Assembly: GCA_021904315.1 (NCBI GenBank)
Contig: CM038923.1
Location: forward strand, 6,020,038 to 6,084,037
DNA length: 64,000 nucleotides
Direction of reading: 5' to 3'
Source: Sphagnum magellanicum
Lineage: Eukaryota; Streptophyta; Sphagnopsida; Sphagnales; Sphagnaceae
Under the pieces are notes generated by a model. That model saw only the letters and a list, made by a program, of their open reading frames with translations. It did no database searches and was not told the DNA's origin. Within the stretch, counting starts at the first letter, position 1; the number at the start of each line of letters is the position of its first letter. Shown piece after piece: positions 1-13,214 of the stretch. Both the position numbers and the translations under genes were made by a program.

Positions 1-110
1 GAATTCAATTTCCCTTCAATCCTCCAATCATATACATATAGAGGAAAAATGTTAAATACACAAAGCTCCTTTTCCAATCATCAGCACTCATGAGACAGGA
101 AGAACTCAAC

Positions 111-3100
111 CTTCCAAGTCCAACGGCAGGCCTTGTCAAGTGCATGCTTTGCACGTTTCACCTTCATCAGAAATGTCATCACCTGCACCAAAAGAAGGGA
201 CAATCATGCAAAGATCACAGTATGATTGACTCTTATGTCATAATTGCACTGCAAATGTTCTCCTATGATCAAATGAAAAAACAGATTCAAAGCAAAACTG
301 GCTTACAATTTCTTTGGACATCAATATGAATTCTCCATAATCATAAGGACTTCCAGAATTCTGGTAAGATCAAGGTGATGTGATCACAGGTATTCAAATA
401 TACCTGATTGTACTGTTTGATTGCATTGCTGTCTATAATAAGCTCCAGTGGCCATGCCACCTGTGCCATGCCAAGTAGTTGGTTTATCTCTCAGACTTCA
501 AACCAATTCCATTGCCCACTATGGAACCAGCTCTACTGGAACCAGCCTACTTGACAAAGAACACGATAGCAACATAGTAGCTAAATAAGAATGCTGATAA
601 GTCAAAGGAAACAGGTTAATGTATGAAGATGACCTTATATACAAACCGGAGACTATCAAGAGTGTCAATTCCTGATGTGGGACTTCGACCTGTAATCTGG
701 AGAGGCAAGGGGCTCAAACCCCCTAACACTGGACTCAGGGTACTCCGGGGAGCAGATGGCTGTGGCCCTACTGTGACCACTAATGAGTCAAGAGCTGGCA
801 TATTCATTCCATGTGCTGAGCTACGTACAGATTCCTGTAAAAAGAAATCAAAGAGATGTCAAGCAACAGCATCCATTGGAAGATTGGGTGCAATGTTCAA
901 ATGGATAACATGTGCTTCTTGTTAATATGAGTTTGAGGCATTTGACAGACTGCTAGCTGAAGGATCTTAGCAACAGAAAATGATATCCGACCAATACCTG
1001 GAGCATGGTGTTGAGCTCATAGAAATCATCCCAAGGCTCTCCTCGATCCAATTTGTTAAAAAGGACTGATGCAAACTGCTGCAACAAGTCACCTGATCAT
1101 CCAACGGAACAATGATGAGAGTCCACAATCACACAAAGACAAACTAAACATGACCATGATAGCACTGGACACTCAATCTCCATCACAGAATTCTGCTGCT
1201 TTGCACATTTACTATAGTGTTCACCTGGGACCGATCACCCTAACCATTAGAAAGTGGAGCATTCAACAACAAGGCATGAAATTTGACCAACCCACTGCTT
1301 TTAAACTTCAAATCACCTTACTGACTAATTGGAACTCAGCTCAACATGAGAACCCACCTCATCTAATGCACACTAACAAGGAGAAATGTCACTTAAATAT
1401 CTTCATAATAACTGAGAACTTCTCCATACTTACAATTTAAGTCAGCCTGAATATACCCAATAATAAGGATATAGAGATTTCAGATCCAACAATATGTCAC
1501 TTAATGGCAATAGATGGTAAGTCTGACCTGAGCTGACAAGATAGATGGCCCGGAGAAGGGCAAGCTCTTCCATGAGTCGCCACTCCCCCATCAGTCTTGC
1601 CAACAGCTGTTGACTTACTGTATGCACCTGTCACCTACCACAGGATCAGCCTTTTTCAAACTTGCTCCAGGCTAGTTACAGGAAAAGTGGTCAAGTATAT
1701 CTTCTGTAAGTATTGGTGACAACTGCACATCTGCAGACAGTAGTACATAGATAAAATCACACAAAATGAAATGACTGGCATACTGTTTATGGCTGAAACA
1801 TAGGAAACTAGAGAGCTTTTGGACAAGCAACAACCAACTAGTGGTGCTTAGATTTTTAAGAAAGAGCCTCTAGATGTCAAATCTCAATCACCAATAGGAA
1901 GAGACATGAAAGGAGAACCCGTCTTTGTATGGAAGAGATCAAGCACTCCTGCACTAACACAGCTGGGGACGGGGTGGCATCAAACTCTGCTCGCTGTAGC
2001 CAGTCCAATAATTGTGCTGTCACTTGATTCTCTTGATGTGGAGCAACAATCTCAGAAATTGCTTTTCCCTCCTACACACCAAGTCAACATCCCACAGGTT
2101 TTTTCATCCTCATACACAGTAGTGCAAGCATGACTTTGCAAACACTCACAAGAGCTCAGCTGCAAAGATATTTGTTTGTGCCTTGCATCTCTCAATGAGC
2201 ACCACAAATTGGCTGTGCTTCTACTATCTTTCAATAGTGAGTGAAGGACATACAGATGAGTATCTGTCTCCATCACGATACTTTAAAAACATGAATCAAT
2301 CACCTACAGACAGTACTTTATTAGCCTCTAATGTGAAGGGTTGCACATCTGTCAGGTACCCATATAATGATTGAAAGGCCACTTTTGAACTAAACATAAT
2401 ACAAAGATAAGGTGCTGAAGAGTGATCATGGGAAGTACTCTTACACAAGAGGAAGGTAACTCCGTTGGGTATGGCAGGAGTCTTTCCATTGCTCTCACGT
2501 TCTCTCTCATGTGTAACACTAAAAGGTTCCCACATCCTTGGCCTTCACTGTAACTGGTCCCAACAAACCTGGGCTTCCTCCCATGTTTGGGACCTCCCTT
2601 AGAAACCCTCACGCCCTCACTATCTCCATGATGGGAGACTTCATGCATGCCCAAATCTCCATCCATGTCAAGAATACCATCTGTGACATCCTCTTCACCA
2701 GAAAATATTGTTTCTTGTAGCTCAGCATCATTCAGTGGGTGGAGTTCACTGTACCCACTCAAGTTCAACTGGATCTGCCGAAGATCATCTTCAGGCTTTT
2801 CCAATGTGCACCTTGCAATGAATGCTGATCTTAGGTTCTCAAAAGATGTTTTGGCACCATTTTCATCATCCACATTTGAGTCATGTGCTACTGCATCCCC
2901 TGAACCTGTTGAACTATGAGGCCCAAAAGCACTATTTGGTACCTTCATTTCCACACCAGCCAGCCTTGGAGGCTGTTTTGTTGTTTGACTCTGGGATGAG
3001 TCAAGAATCACATGGACTGTGTTTTTGACTGTCATATAGTGCCTATCAGATTGATGAAAAATCTCAGTTTCTTGGAAGGTGTACTGATGCTCATCTTGGC

Positions 3101-6100
3101 TAACTTCTACTGCCCTTTCCTGTCTCCACATGGAACCTTCATCTTTAAACATCTGCTTTCTGGTCTTAATTTCATCAAAGGTTCCCATAAAATGACCTGA
3201 AGACATTTGTGGCTCAGGCAAGGCTGACTCCACTGGACAACCTTTGGACATCCCATATCCCAACAGCTTTTCCAATGAGTTGCAAAACTCTTCAAACAGG
3301 GAGACTTGTGAATGTTGGTGTGATGCAATCTCGCTCTCTTGAGGTTGCTCTCCACCCCATTGTAGAGAGTTCAGATTCTTCAAAGTTGAAGGCAATGATA
3401 AGGCCCCCATTGCTACCTGCTCCCCAAGCCCCAAGTATGACATTCACCGTTTCAACATAACTCCTTTTTCAGTTAATTTTCATCTCTTCATTGCAAATGC
3501 CGCATTTAAATCAGCCATGGGGTCAACAAGGCTGAGCATAGAAAGGTCACATAACTATAGTTTCACTCAACAATGACAAGGTCCACACTTGGAGAAATTG
3601 AATAAACAAAGCAGCATCTCCCTTGATGCTCACTGCCAACATATGAGAAACCTAAAATAAAGATTGGTACCTCAGATGGGAACTTCTTCCAGGGGCCATG
3701 AATGGCAGGTGAGAAGGGGGTTGGTGGAAAAGAGGTTGAGGACCCTGACGCACGTGAAGAATATCCACAATCTTCCTCTTGAGTTTTTTCTCTCTGAATG
3801 TGTTGGAGCAGCTGCAGTGACTTTCCAGCTGAGACTACATCTTTTGCCAATGACCGCAAAAAGGCTGGGCATATGAGACCCTCTTCCTCACCTGATTTTC
3901 GCACCTTGTTCTGATCCATTGTTCTCTGCACTAACCCACCTGCACTCAAGATCATTCACACTTATAGACAGAAGAAAGATGAGTCCAAGCCTGCACCATA
4001 GTAAAATCAAGAACTAGGCCTGCTTCTATGAAGCAAGACAAATTGCATGGCACTCAATGGTCATGAGAGCAGGTAAATTCTTTGGACCAGTAACAAATAA
4101 TAGAGGATCAGCACTTACTTTGACCTTCAATGTTTTGCATGAGACTATCACCCTCCAATAAGAGGGTAGAAAGTCCAGTCTCAGCATTGAGGGAACAAGA
4201 AAAGGCTCCAATGGGTTGCCCGCTGACCTGATGACACATTTGGTAACCCTGTTGCCAGAATCGAGCATCCTCAATGGGAACAGAGATGTTCGCGTAGAAA
4301 AACAACTGAGACAACACCATAAAAAGAAAGCATACCCCACAACAGCCCAGCAAGTCTATTCTCAGACATTTATCTCAAATACCTGCTGGTATTTATTCAG
4401 CATCTGACAGAATCTACAATACGACTATAATATTTTTGTGTGCTGATTAGGACACTAGCATGCATCTGGAATCAAGCAGATCCAAAGAAACTGCAGCTTA
4501 CAACATCCTGAAGGCATGAAATACTCATTTATTTATTTGTGCACCTCACATTCACAATGATCACCCTTCTCTGTCCTGACTTTATCCTCTTAGCTGATTC
4601 CCTTGCTTCTTTGCTGCTGTGTTTGTCCTATGTATTAGCCTGTTCCATTACATGTGACGACATGCAAGAGGGCATTGCAATGTTCCTTTCATCTTTTGAT
4701 CCCAGTGTTGACAAGCAGTTATTACCTCACCAGATGGGTCACTGAGAGTTCCTTCTTGGAGCCAAGCATCTAAGGATTTGCTGAGGGGTCGTAAAGTCCC
4801 AACAAATAGCAGCAAAAGTGTTCGATACCCCTCTTCCTGATTTCCATGAAAGCAAGAACACAAGGTCAGCATACACAAAAACAGGTTAAAGCAAGCCCAT
4901 GAACTTCAAGACTTTCACAACACCAAGCCCATCTCTTGCAGGGAGATACCTCGCCATCTTGGAGAAGACAAGACTCATCAAGCTGCTCATAAAGTGATGA
5001 CAATATATGGGACGCTATTTCAGCCCCACTTGATGACGGGGCCAGAAATAGTTCAGGTAGAGGAACAGCCTTTTGTAGCACATTCTTCAAAAACTCAGCC
5101 CCTGCAAACACCCTGCCCCTCTCATTTGAAACAGTTTAAAAGGTTATGCAAAGAGCGCACACTTTGAGAAGAGTGCACAAATGTGCACACACTTAATGAT
5201 TCTTAAACCATTTGTGACGTACTTGGTCTCAAAGTGATTGGACCAAAATCTGTTGAAGCCTTACCGTGACATGCTTGCCAAGAGACTCAAGAGAGTTACA
5301 GTAGTCCCAGCTCCACCAGCCACAGCCTCAAGCTCCTTGTCCAGTGCAGCCTTCCGGAGGCACTGTTCTTATTCAAGCCGATGAAAACATCATGAATATC
5401 TCTGCCTCATCCTGCAGAATGCAATGCATGCATGTTCTCTGCATATATGCCTTGTTGTTGTGTTTTCAAATTAATAACTACTCAGACAGCTGCATGGGCC
5501 ATCTACCACTATGTAAAGGGGAAGAAGGAGAAGAAGAAGAAGAGAGTGCAACTGAACTTAAGATCCTGCCTCACACGGATTGTAACCCTACCGCAAGTCT
5601 CATGGCTACAGCATTTGCAAAAGCTTCCAATGTTGGCAAGGCCCGCGGCCGAAACTTGAGCCAGCTGCCTGTGCTTTCATATGCCACTCTTTTGACGAAA
5701 ATCTCAACCCTCCGCAAGTTTGTGGCTGCATCCATGAAGGATGCAAGAAGGTTGTAGAGGCTAGACATTGAAAGATGAGAGACATGAGTTCCATTCTTAA
5801 TAAAGAATCGCTGCTCCACCGTATCCCACAAGAAATGCTCACTCGCAAATCCCTGAAGCATGTAGAGGACATCCTTGACCTGGAAAAACCAACTGTCAAT
5901 AAACTAAATCTCACCTGTGGACGATCAAAACCAATTCATCATCACACAAAGCGTCTCTAACTCCACGTGTAGAGCAGAGAAAATCAAAGAGTCTGTTCTT
6001 CCAGGGACGACTCCGGAGACTCTTTGAGAAACAAAAAACCCTAACCCTAATGGATAGAAAGCAAAGCACGAGATTTCCAAGAGCGTACCAGCAATGCTTC

Positions 6101-6226
6101 AGTGGTGAGAAGCGAGCGTTTCGGACCGAAGAAAGGAGTGTTGCCAGCCCGAATCCGAGTGACACGCTCTATGAGCGATCCCACAACTCTCTCCTGGGGT
6201 TCCGTCTTTGCATACGTTTGAACCAT
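111..6226 (-). CDS. GCP5: Gamma-tubulin complex component 5-like protein (partial, C-terminus off window)
   Basis: Spc97/Spc98-family subunit of the gamma-tubulin ring complex, which nucleates microtubules in the cytosol. Exons by eye, read leftwards: 6226-6089, 5879-5592, 5362-5265, 5112-4950, 4836-4726, 4305-4119, 3939-3671, 3416-2445, 2071-1919, 1627-1528, 1092-998, 834-634, 460-404, 182-111. All junctions are GT-AG and all phases agree, giving 968 codons before the edge. Family blocks seen: VLYMLQGF (exon 2), AGAEFLKNVLQKAVPLPELF (exon 4), FVGTLRPLSKSLDAWLQEGT (exon 5), VSAGKSLQLLQH (exon 7), LMGEWRLMEELALLRAIYL (exon 10), FNKLDRGEPWDD (exon 11), WPLELI (exon 13), FLMKVKRAKHALDK (exon 14). 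The start is the ATG at 6226. The remaining C-terminal helical domain should lie left of base 1. The join of exons 8 and 9 is the weakest and could hide a small exon. Confidence 0.9.
6036..6050. promoter_or_regulatory. Double telo-box in intron 1 of the GCP5-like gene
   Basis: Plus strand reads AAACCCTAACCCTAA. Telo-boxes are common near the starts of plant housekeeping and cell-cycle genes. This one lies about 180 bases downstream of the ATG, inside the first intron (6088-5880). A regulatory role is inferred. Confidence 0.45.
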
Positions 6227-6616
6227 CGTCTACTTATCCTGATGATGCAGGCTTACAAATATTTCTAACACCTGCTGCGTGACCGCATCTCCTCTGCTGC
6301 CGCTACAAACAACACGGATTTCAACCAAAACCTCATTGCCACAGTCAAAAGGGGGGTGAAACCAAAACAACAATATAAACAACAACTGCCACTACAAATG
6401 CAACAACAACGACAAATACAACAGCAAAAAATGGCATGAGCTGCGCAAAAAAACAGTAAACTGCGCGTGTGGAATCCTCGGGAATTTGGAGGCGACGACA
6501 ATGGTATTTGATCAAGATTGCGCAATTCTTCGCGCGCGAGAACTCCCGGAAATCCTTTCAGGTGCACACTCGGCGGGTGACCCCAAGTTAAAGAGGCTAG
6601 CCGGGTCAGGGTTTTG

Positions 6617-6740
6617 GGTTTAGCAACGGTTCCAGGTTCGAATACACAATACACCCGTCTTGGGGCGGGTACATGGGTTAAGGGTTTAGCATGGTCTTAG
6701 GTTAGAATTCACCAATGTCGGGTACGTACCTGGGTTATGT
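6617..6740 (+). repeat. Imperfect direct repeat, two copies of about 60-65 bp
   Basis: Both copies begin GGGTTTAGCA, continue through an AGGTT...GAAT...CACC/CCAC core and end with a CGGGTAC...TGGGTT block. The copies start near 6617 and 6683. The sequence is more GC-rich than the following 4 kb and sits just upstream of the GCP5 start. It may be a decayed transposon end. Confidence 0.4.
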
Positions 6741-7219
6741 GGGCTAAATTTCAAATTTTAAAAAAAAAAAGAAAAAAAGTTAATTATTAATTAACATCAT
6801 GTGTGGACATGTTGAAAGAATGTTTAAAAGGTTGATGGTAAATAATCATGTTCAAAAGTCTAGTATTGTAAATTGTGGCATTTTAAATAAGCATGGAATG
6901 ATGTTTTTTTGGATTTGTGTTTTTGAAAACATTTTTTCTTCTAACATCATATTCATGAACATATTTCCAACATTTTCTCCACCAACTTGCATCTCATTTC
7001 TCTTCAATTGAGTTTAAATTCAATTAAATTAAAATTTTAATTCCATCATTGATTGAATTTAGTTGATTTAAAATTCAATTCTATTCATTTCAATTTAAAA
7101 TGGATGTAATGTCATTCAATATTTTTATTCAAATGGAAATTAATTTTCACAAAATCAATTTTTTTTTAAAGGTCACATATTAAGCATTGCATTAGAAGAA
7201 AGTGTATAAATTCATTTAT

Positions 7220-8695
7220 GAACTAATGTGTAGGTTATGTTAGGTAGGCATAATAGGATAAACTAGGGTAAACACTTATTACCTACTTAATTATTTTTCA
7301 CCTAAGTATGCAATTAAATAAGTAGGCCATTTACTTAGTTTAATAGGTAGGTAGGTAGGTAGGTAGGTAAACCATTTGAGTCATAATGACCTATTGGGAG
7401 CTAACAAAATTATTCAAAAATTAGATTGTGGGTCCTTTTGTGATCTTTTTTACTTTTTCATATGAAATTTTTTTTGAATGATTTTTTTTCTCAACTTTCT
7501 TGTTAAATATGCCTATAATTGCTAATACATCACATGTTGTGTTTTTATCATTGTTCAATATATATGAATTTTCAAAGAATGTACATATTTGCCTTTCATT
7601 TTAAATATCAAAATATGTTCATTGGTTTAGGCTTTAGTTTATTTTATCAAAATACAACTTTGTTTTATATGTCATGGCCATTATACCCATTTACATGTGA
7701 TAAATGATTTTTCAAATTTAAGATTCTAAAATATATCGAATTGTGAGTGTTTTCTAACTGTGGGTAGTAAGTTGATATCATTTCAATTATTAAAAAAATC
7801 TGAAACTTAGTCCTTTGCAAAATTGGTTACTTTTAATGCAATTATTGTTCAAATTCAAAAGTTCATTTTGAAAATCAGAACCCAAAATTAAATTAAATAA
7901 TTTTTAATTTAAATTCTTCAACACTTATATTAATCATTTAACACAACTTTGAATAATTACCATAATTTTAAAATGTAGAAAAATATTTTTTATTATATTT
8001 TGTAAATTTGAATTAATGTTGATGCCTATTTTAGTTCCTAATAGCTTGTTTTCACCCAACTGTTTAAGTAAGTACGTAGGTTATGTCATAAGCCATTTAC
8101 TTAGACAAATATGTAAGTAGACAATAAATGGTATGTAGGTAGGGAGGTACCTAATTTACTTAGGTAGGCATGTCATCTATTTAGGTTAAATAGACCATTT
8201 ATTCATTTATTTACTTACCTTCAAGCCGCCTACATAGTATCAACCTTCCTAACCACCCTCATAACTAATGCATGAAACAAAATGTCAAATAAATAAATTG
8301 ACAAGATTTATTAACTTATAATATTGTGATGCAATGGTTAAAGATTTGGTTTATCCTTGTGAAGGTGAAGGGTTCAAATTTAAGGGCTAGCTTAAGCTAC
8401 TTGTTAGATAACATAAGCAAATCTAAGATAAATTAGGCTAGGTAAGTAGGCCTAATAAGTTAGGCTAACTAAGTTAGGGTAATTAACATTTATTATGTAC
8501 CTACTTATTATTTTGCCTAAGTAAGTAGGTAGGTAAATATTTAACTTAATAGGCTAAGTTAGGTACATAAACATCCTAAAGGTTAAACTTTATTAGTTGG
8601 CTTTAGTAGGTAGGGTAGGGTAAGCACATATTATGCACCTACTTATTATTTTACCTAGGTAGGTAAATAAGTAACTAGGTTAGGCTAGGTAGTAG
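7220..8695 (+). repeat. TAGG/TAAG tetranucleotide-derived low-complexity region
   Basis: A pure (TAGG)n run occupies about 7343-7368. Scattered TAGGTAAGTAGGCA-type tracts recur on both sides (about 7230-7370, 8060-8240, 8420-8690), often with CCTACTTA, the same motif in inverse orientation. It looks like an expanded and decayed microsatellite or minisatellite. No coding potential is seen. Confidence 0.7.
8326..8384 (+). repeat. tRNA-like SINE head candidate
   Basis: An A-box-like segment (GCAATGGTTAAAG, 8331-8343) is followed about 35 bases later by a B-box-like segment (GGGTTCAAATTT, 8370-8381). Spacing and motifs are those of an internal RNA polymerase III promoter, as in tRNA-derived SINEs. 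No full cloverleaf is apparent, so this is a remnant at best. Confidence 0.35.
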
Positions 8696-11319
8696 GGACA
8701 TTTGGCATCATGCAACTATTTTTAAGGTATCACAAATGTAGTCACAAACATAATTGCATTTAGTCAAGTTCCATGTAGATTACATGGGGTCCATGTCATA
8801 CTTATGGTCATCCATGATTTTGAATGAGAAAATGGATTTTTGTCACAAGGGTTTTTGATTTCCATGTCACATGGTGTTTCTTGCAACTAGTTATCAAATG
8901 GCACTTGTCCAAGACAATTGAAATATTTTAGCAATTATAAATGTCCATAATTACAATTAAAATCTAGTCATAAATTGAATCATTAAGTTTCAAATTTCCT
9001 TTAATCCCATTGGAACTATTCTTATAAGGTGTAAGCAAGGATAAATATATGTTTAAATTTTACTTTCAATTCACTAGGTTATATATGTTATTTAACAAAC
9101 CAAAAAATTCAATTATTTTGAGTTACAATTGAAAGGTTGTCCCAAAATTCAATGGGAAAAGCAAACTTGTGTATAAGATGAGATCGATTTTAAAAGTTTG
9201 GTTGCCACCTTTCACACAAAATCATCAAACCCAATGTTGATGACTAGAATCCCAATGTTTATTTTGTTCAAAATTTCACCAAATTGTGGAAAGAAAGAGA
9301 TAATATTTTATTGCAACATATACATTTTCTAAAAACAAATAGCAAAGGAAGAAAATTATTGAGTTTAGAGGGTAGCCTCAATGCAGAGAGGACAATAATA
9401 ATTTTGAAAAAGGTGGATTAGCATTGAAGCGATAATTAAAGGTCCCATTAATCTGACAAGTAACAAACTTAGCATAAATTTAGCAAAAAGTTTAACTTAT
9501 TGAAACCCCTTTAGGTTCAATTTGATTTTTCCTTGAAAAGTAAATATAGAGACAATTAACAAATTTTTTTTTAAAGAAAACCATACGAATGATTATTTAA
9601 AAATCCAAAAACAAAGTTTAGATGAAAAAGTGCAAATCGAGATTAAAAAGATTCAATGTGGATTTCCCCTTCAAAAATAGAATATAGGTGAATTTAAGGA
9701 AAGATAACCTCTAAAAACGATGAATTTATAAATGGTTACTTTATTACAATCCAAAGATTACACATGACACACCTCACATTTGACAATGGCAATGTACATG
9801 TTTGTAACTTTTGAAAAATGTTGATAATGTAAAAAACAAATAGCATTGAATACCTTCAATATTGAAACTTGAGTAATTTCTAAACATGTTAATGTTAAAG
9901 GCACTCATGTTTAATTTGGAGCCTCCACGTGGAAAAAAAAGAGTCCTCAAACATGAACCATAGAAATGGTTACATGATTAAAATTTGAAGATGCAAACAT
10001 CTCATATTTTATGATGTCATGAATCTTAGTATAAATAAAACTACCTATTGTGAAAGTAATGATAATAGTTCACCCCTTAGTGCCGTTGAAAAGGTAATAA
10101 ACATAAATATATGAAGTAAATCAATATTAAAACCTTTAAAGTTTAATTTGGGGTTCCCCATGGAACACATCTACATGAAAAGAAAGCTAAATTTGTTGAG
10201 AATGAATAATAAAAATGGTTGTAATACAATCCAAGATTGGCCAAGACCACAAGGTACCCCAAATTTTGTCAATTAATATGATGTAATTCCTCAACTCTAC
10301 AATAGTGAAATTTGAAACCAAGGACATGTTCCCTAGCATCTCCAAATTGGGACAATAAAGGTGAAAGTTTTGAATATTAATTCGACAAGATGAAACATGT
10401 AATCCACACCTTTTAGTCACCTCTAGATTGTCAAAATTGACATGATGCACTAAAATCTATGTTATTTGTCACATTGGTATCATGTTTAACACATTAGTTT
10501 GTCAATCAATTGACCAACATCGACCAATGGTCCTACAATAAAAAAATATTTATGATTTTTTTCATTTTGTAAATGAGTTTTCAAAGCTTTTTTTTAAAAG
10601 ACAAATTTCAAACATTGTAAAGGATGATGGGTAGGATATTTTTTCATCAAATTTCGTTAAAAAACTTGCAATTATTTTTTGGATTTTCTTCTAAGCCAAC
10701 CTTTTTCCAACTATGCATGAAATCAAGTCTCAATTTAAAGAAATGCAAAGATCATCCTTCATGTTCTAAAGGCCAACCAAAGAAAATCTTATTACCTTTT
10801 GACATAACAAGATCATTTAATTCTTATTATGAATGTTCCTTAAATTCTAGCATGAGAATCGAGAGGTAAGTCTTGGCATTCATCTTTTATGATATTTTTT
10901 CCATTGGGATTTCACAAATTAGAAAATGAAATTTGACATGAAAGAAAAAGGAAACTCATGCACAAATATGACTAATTAAGAAAAACATTCATGAGCATTA
11001 TAAGCATAAACATTATGATCACATATCCATGGGCAACATACTCCTACATGCAGTAGCATCCTGATGTATCCTTTGTTATTAAGTATGCTTGTGCATTGCA
11101 CTCTTTTTTAGTTTTTCTTGAGATTTATTATACTTTTAATTGAAAAATTATTTGAAAATGAAAAAAAAAACCTCTTCAAAAGTAGAAAAATAAAATTGCA
11201 AGTATGGAGATGTGTACATACACATACATATGATATAAGATAAAATTATAAGTAGAACTTATTTATATAGAATTTTTTTAATAAAAATTTCATATTTTTA
11301 ACTGTCTTATTTATTTATA

Positions 11320-13214
11320 AATGTCTTCAAGACTTTGTGTCGGCCTAATTTATTTTGTAAAAAAATATTAAATCTATCTCCAAAGTAATAAACAATCACC
11401 TTATTTTGAATTGAGGTTATTTGTGGATAAATGTAAATAACCTCCTTGAGTTGCTTGAGCTGCACCAGAGTCCAAAGGGAGGTCGCTTCCTTCTTAGACT
11501 TGTCCTTTTGCCACACTTTTTCCCTAGTTTAGCTCTAATTGTGAACTAAAGGCTTTTCCATTTATCTTGGGTAGATCTTGTGAGAGGCCTTGTGTGTTCC
11601 TTAGCAATTTCATGAACCGTGATTTGCAGTGCACATGAAGAGATTGGACATGTCCTCCCATACCCAAGCTTTGGGGGTGCCAGTTAAGCTCTTCCAATCT
11701 GCCACAGTAAAGCTGCATTGGTATTTTATTCTGGCCTTTGGGAAGATCACAAGCTTTGAACTTGTGCAATAAAACTTGGAATTGATAAGTACTTTTAATC
11801 CCACATTAGAACATGGTTGCAAAGGATCATGTTTGAGCACCTAAATAGAATCCCAAGGTCTCAATTGGGATTCTGCTAATTACTGGGTTGGGAGAGATGG
11901 GCAGTTTTAAAGTATTGGATGCTTGGAACACCACATATGCTTGGAACCCTTCGATCCATGTCAAATTGCTACCTGAATACACCAATCTGGTTCTAGTACA
12001 TTTGAGTGTCTATTAGTGATCAGCCCCACATTCAGTTGATATGTACACCAACCTTGCCCACAAATGACCCTTATCAACTTTCAGGCCAAACATTTTGCTC
12101 AGCTTTAGACGTCGTCATTAGCTCTCCAATATGTTAGCTCTCCAATATGTTCAAGAGTGATGGACCCTGAAATTTTCAGACTTCTCTTATCAGCTGTTCT
12201 CTTCTCATCAGATCCTAGTTTCTCACCCTCCAGCTTAATAGATCACCAGACCTCCTTGTCAAGGAGGTCTTCTGCTAAGGAGGGAGATTGGTAATTGGTT
12301 TACCCAACCATCACTTTTCATGCCTTGACAATTCTATTCCAAACATGCAACCCATACACTGAGTACTCGTGTTTGTGGCACAAGGCTGAATTCTAGTTTA
12401 AACACCACTTCTTACTTTTATCAAGTCTAACAAAGTTTAAATGGTATTTTCAATAGCATTTGCATATTGGAAGAACCTGGCTGTAATGCATACTTAATCC
12501 ATTTAACAAAGAACCTTGTCAATAATGCATCCTTTAGATCAACCATTCCTAGACCTTCATCCTTTTTCTTCACACAACAGTACCTCCACTTTTACTCTAC
12601 ATTTGGCCTCTTGCTCCTCTTCAGCTCACAGGTAGTTCCTTAACAAAACACAAATTTGTTGCAACATTTTTCCTGAGCCAGCCCATATAGAAATCAAATA
12701 CCATGGAGACAACATCAACACCTTGTTAACTATCACAGCTCTGCCCGACAATGACAATCATGTGGAAACCTAGTATGACAACCTTTTTCTTTCACCCTTT
12801 TCCATTTGTTTTTTTTTATTTCTATATCTCCCGCATGGAGACTGATGTCAAAAGGAGAATTTAGGAACTTAGATAGATCTTTGTCCCTAACCTATCTCCG
12901 CTCAAAATTATCTAACCAAGCAATGCTTATCGTGGCTTGAGCCTTTGAAATAGGTCATGCTTTTGCCCCAATTGATCACCTGGCTAGAAGTCGTGTTGAA
13001 ACTTTTCAAGATTGCCACTGAATTTTGTATAGTGCTCCTCGCAGATCAAAACATAAAAAAAGTGTCATTTGTGTATTTGAAAAATAATTTGCTGGGCCTT
13101 TGACAAAGGAAGCTCCACACCTTAATTTTCCTTTACCTGCATATGCTTTTAACTTATGGCTTGATTTAATGCCTCCTTTACTAACAAAAAATGGACATGG
13201 GACCAAGGGCCAAG
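11320..13214 (-). pseudogene. LINE remnant, 3' half (reverse transcriptase C-terminal part and downstream)
   Basis: Read on the minus strand this is the later half of a plant LINE polyprotein. From right to left: WPLVPCPFFVSKGGIKSSHK at about 13205-13140, equivalent to the QGCPLAP block of LINE RTs; a post-RT block (VIVNKVLM, WYLISIWAGS, LRNYLWAEE, in shifting frames) at about 12780-12620; and a C-terminal block (KLVIFPKARIKYQCSFTVAD, WKSLTGTPKAWVWEDMSNLF) at about 11780-11640. Many frameshifts and stops make it non-functional. Its right end, 13210-13214, is the left target-site duplication of the Ty3/gypsy element. The other LINE half resumes at 20163. Confidence 0.75.
13210..13214 (+). other. 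Left target-site duplication of the Ty3/gypsy element
   Basis: CCAAG directly precedes the TGACAT start of the left LTR. The partner CCAAC follows the right LTR at 20163-20167, with one mismatch. Five-base duplications are standard for Ty3/gypsy integrases. Confidence 0.7.

Larger units (their letters stand above)
6227..11300. other. AT-rich intergenic DNA, no convincing gene
   Basis: It begins with the GCP5 upstream region, which holds a CAA-rich stretch at about 6360-6430. Beyond 6.75 kb it becomes strongly AT-rich with homopolymer runs. No ORF longer than about 90 codons shows protein-like composition. Separate entries cover the direct repeat near 6.6 kb, the TAGG-type repeats at 7.2-8.7 kb and the tRNA-like head at 8.33 kb. 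Confidence 0.6.

Noticed and set aside
2538-3460. Plus-strand ORFs across the GCP5 large exon
   Set aside because: They are antisense shadows of a minus-strand exon with clear homology and matching splice phase.
5911-6165. Minus-strand ORF ending DDELVLIVHR as the N-terminus of GCP5
   Set aside because: It has no ATG, and joining it to the next exon needs a 22- or 35-base intron. The alternative frame from ATG 6226 splices in phase with a normal intron and looks more like the family N-terminus.
6625-6660. tRNA gene suggested by GGTTCGAAT
   Set aside because: No A-box at the right distance and no foldable acceptor stem; the motif belongs to the local direct repeat.
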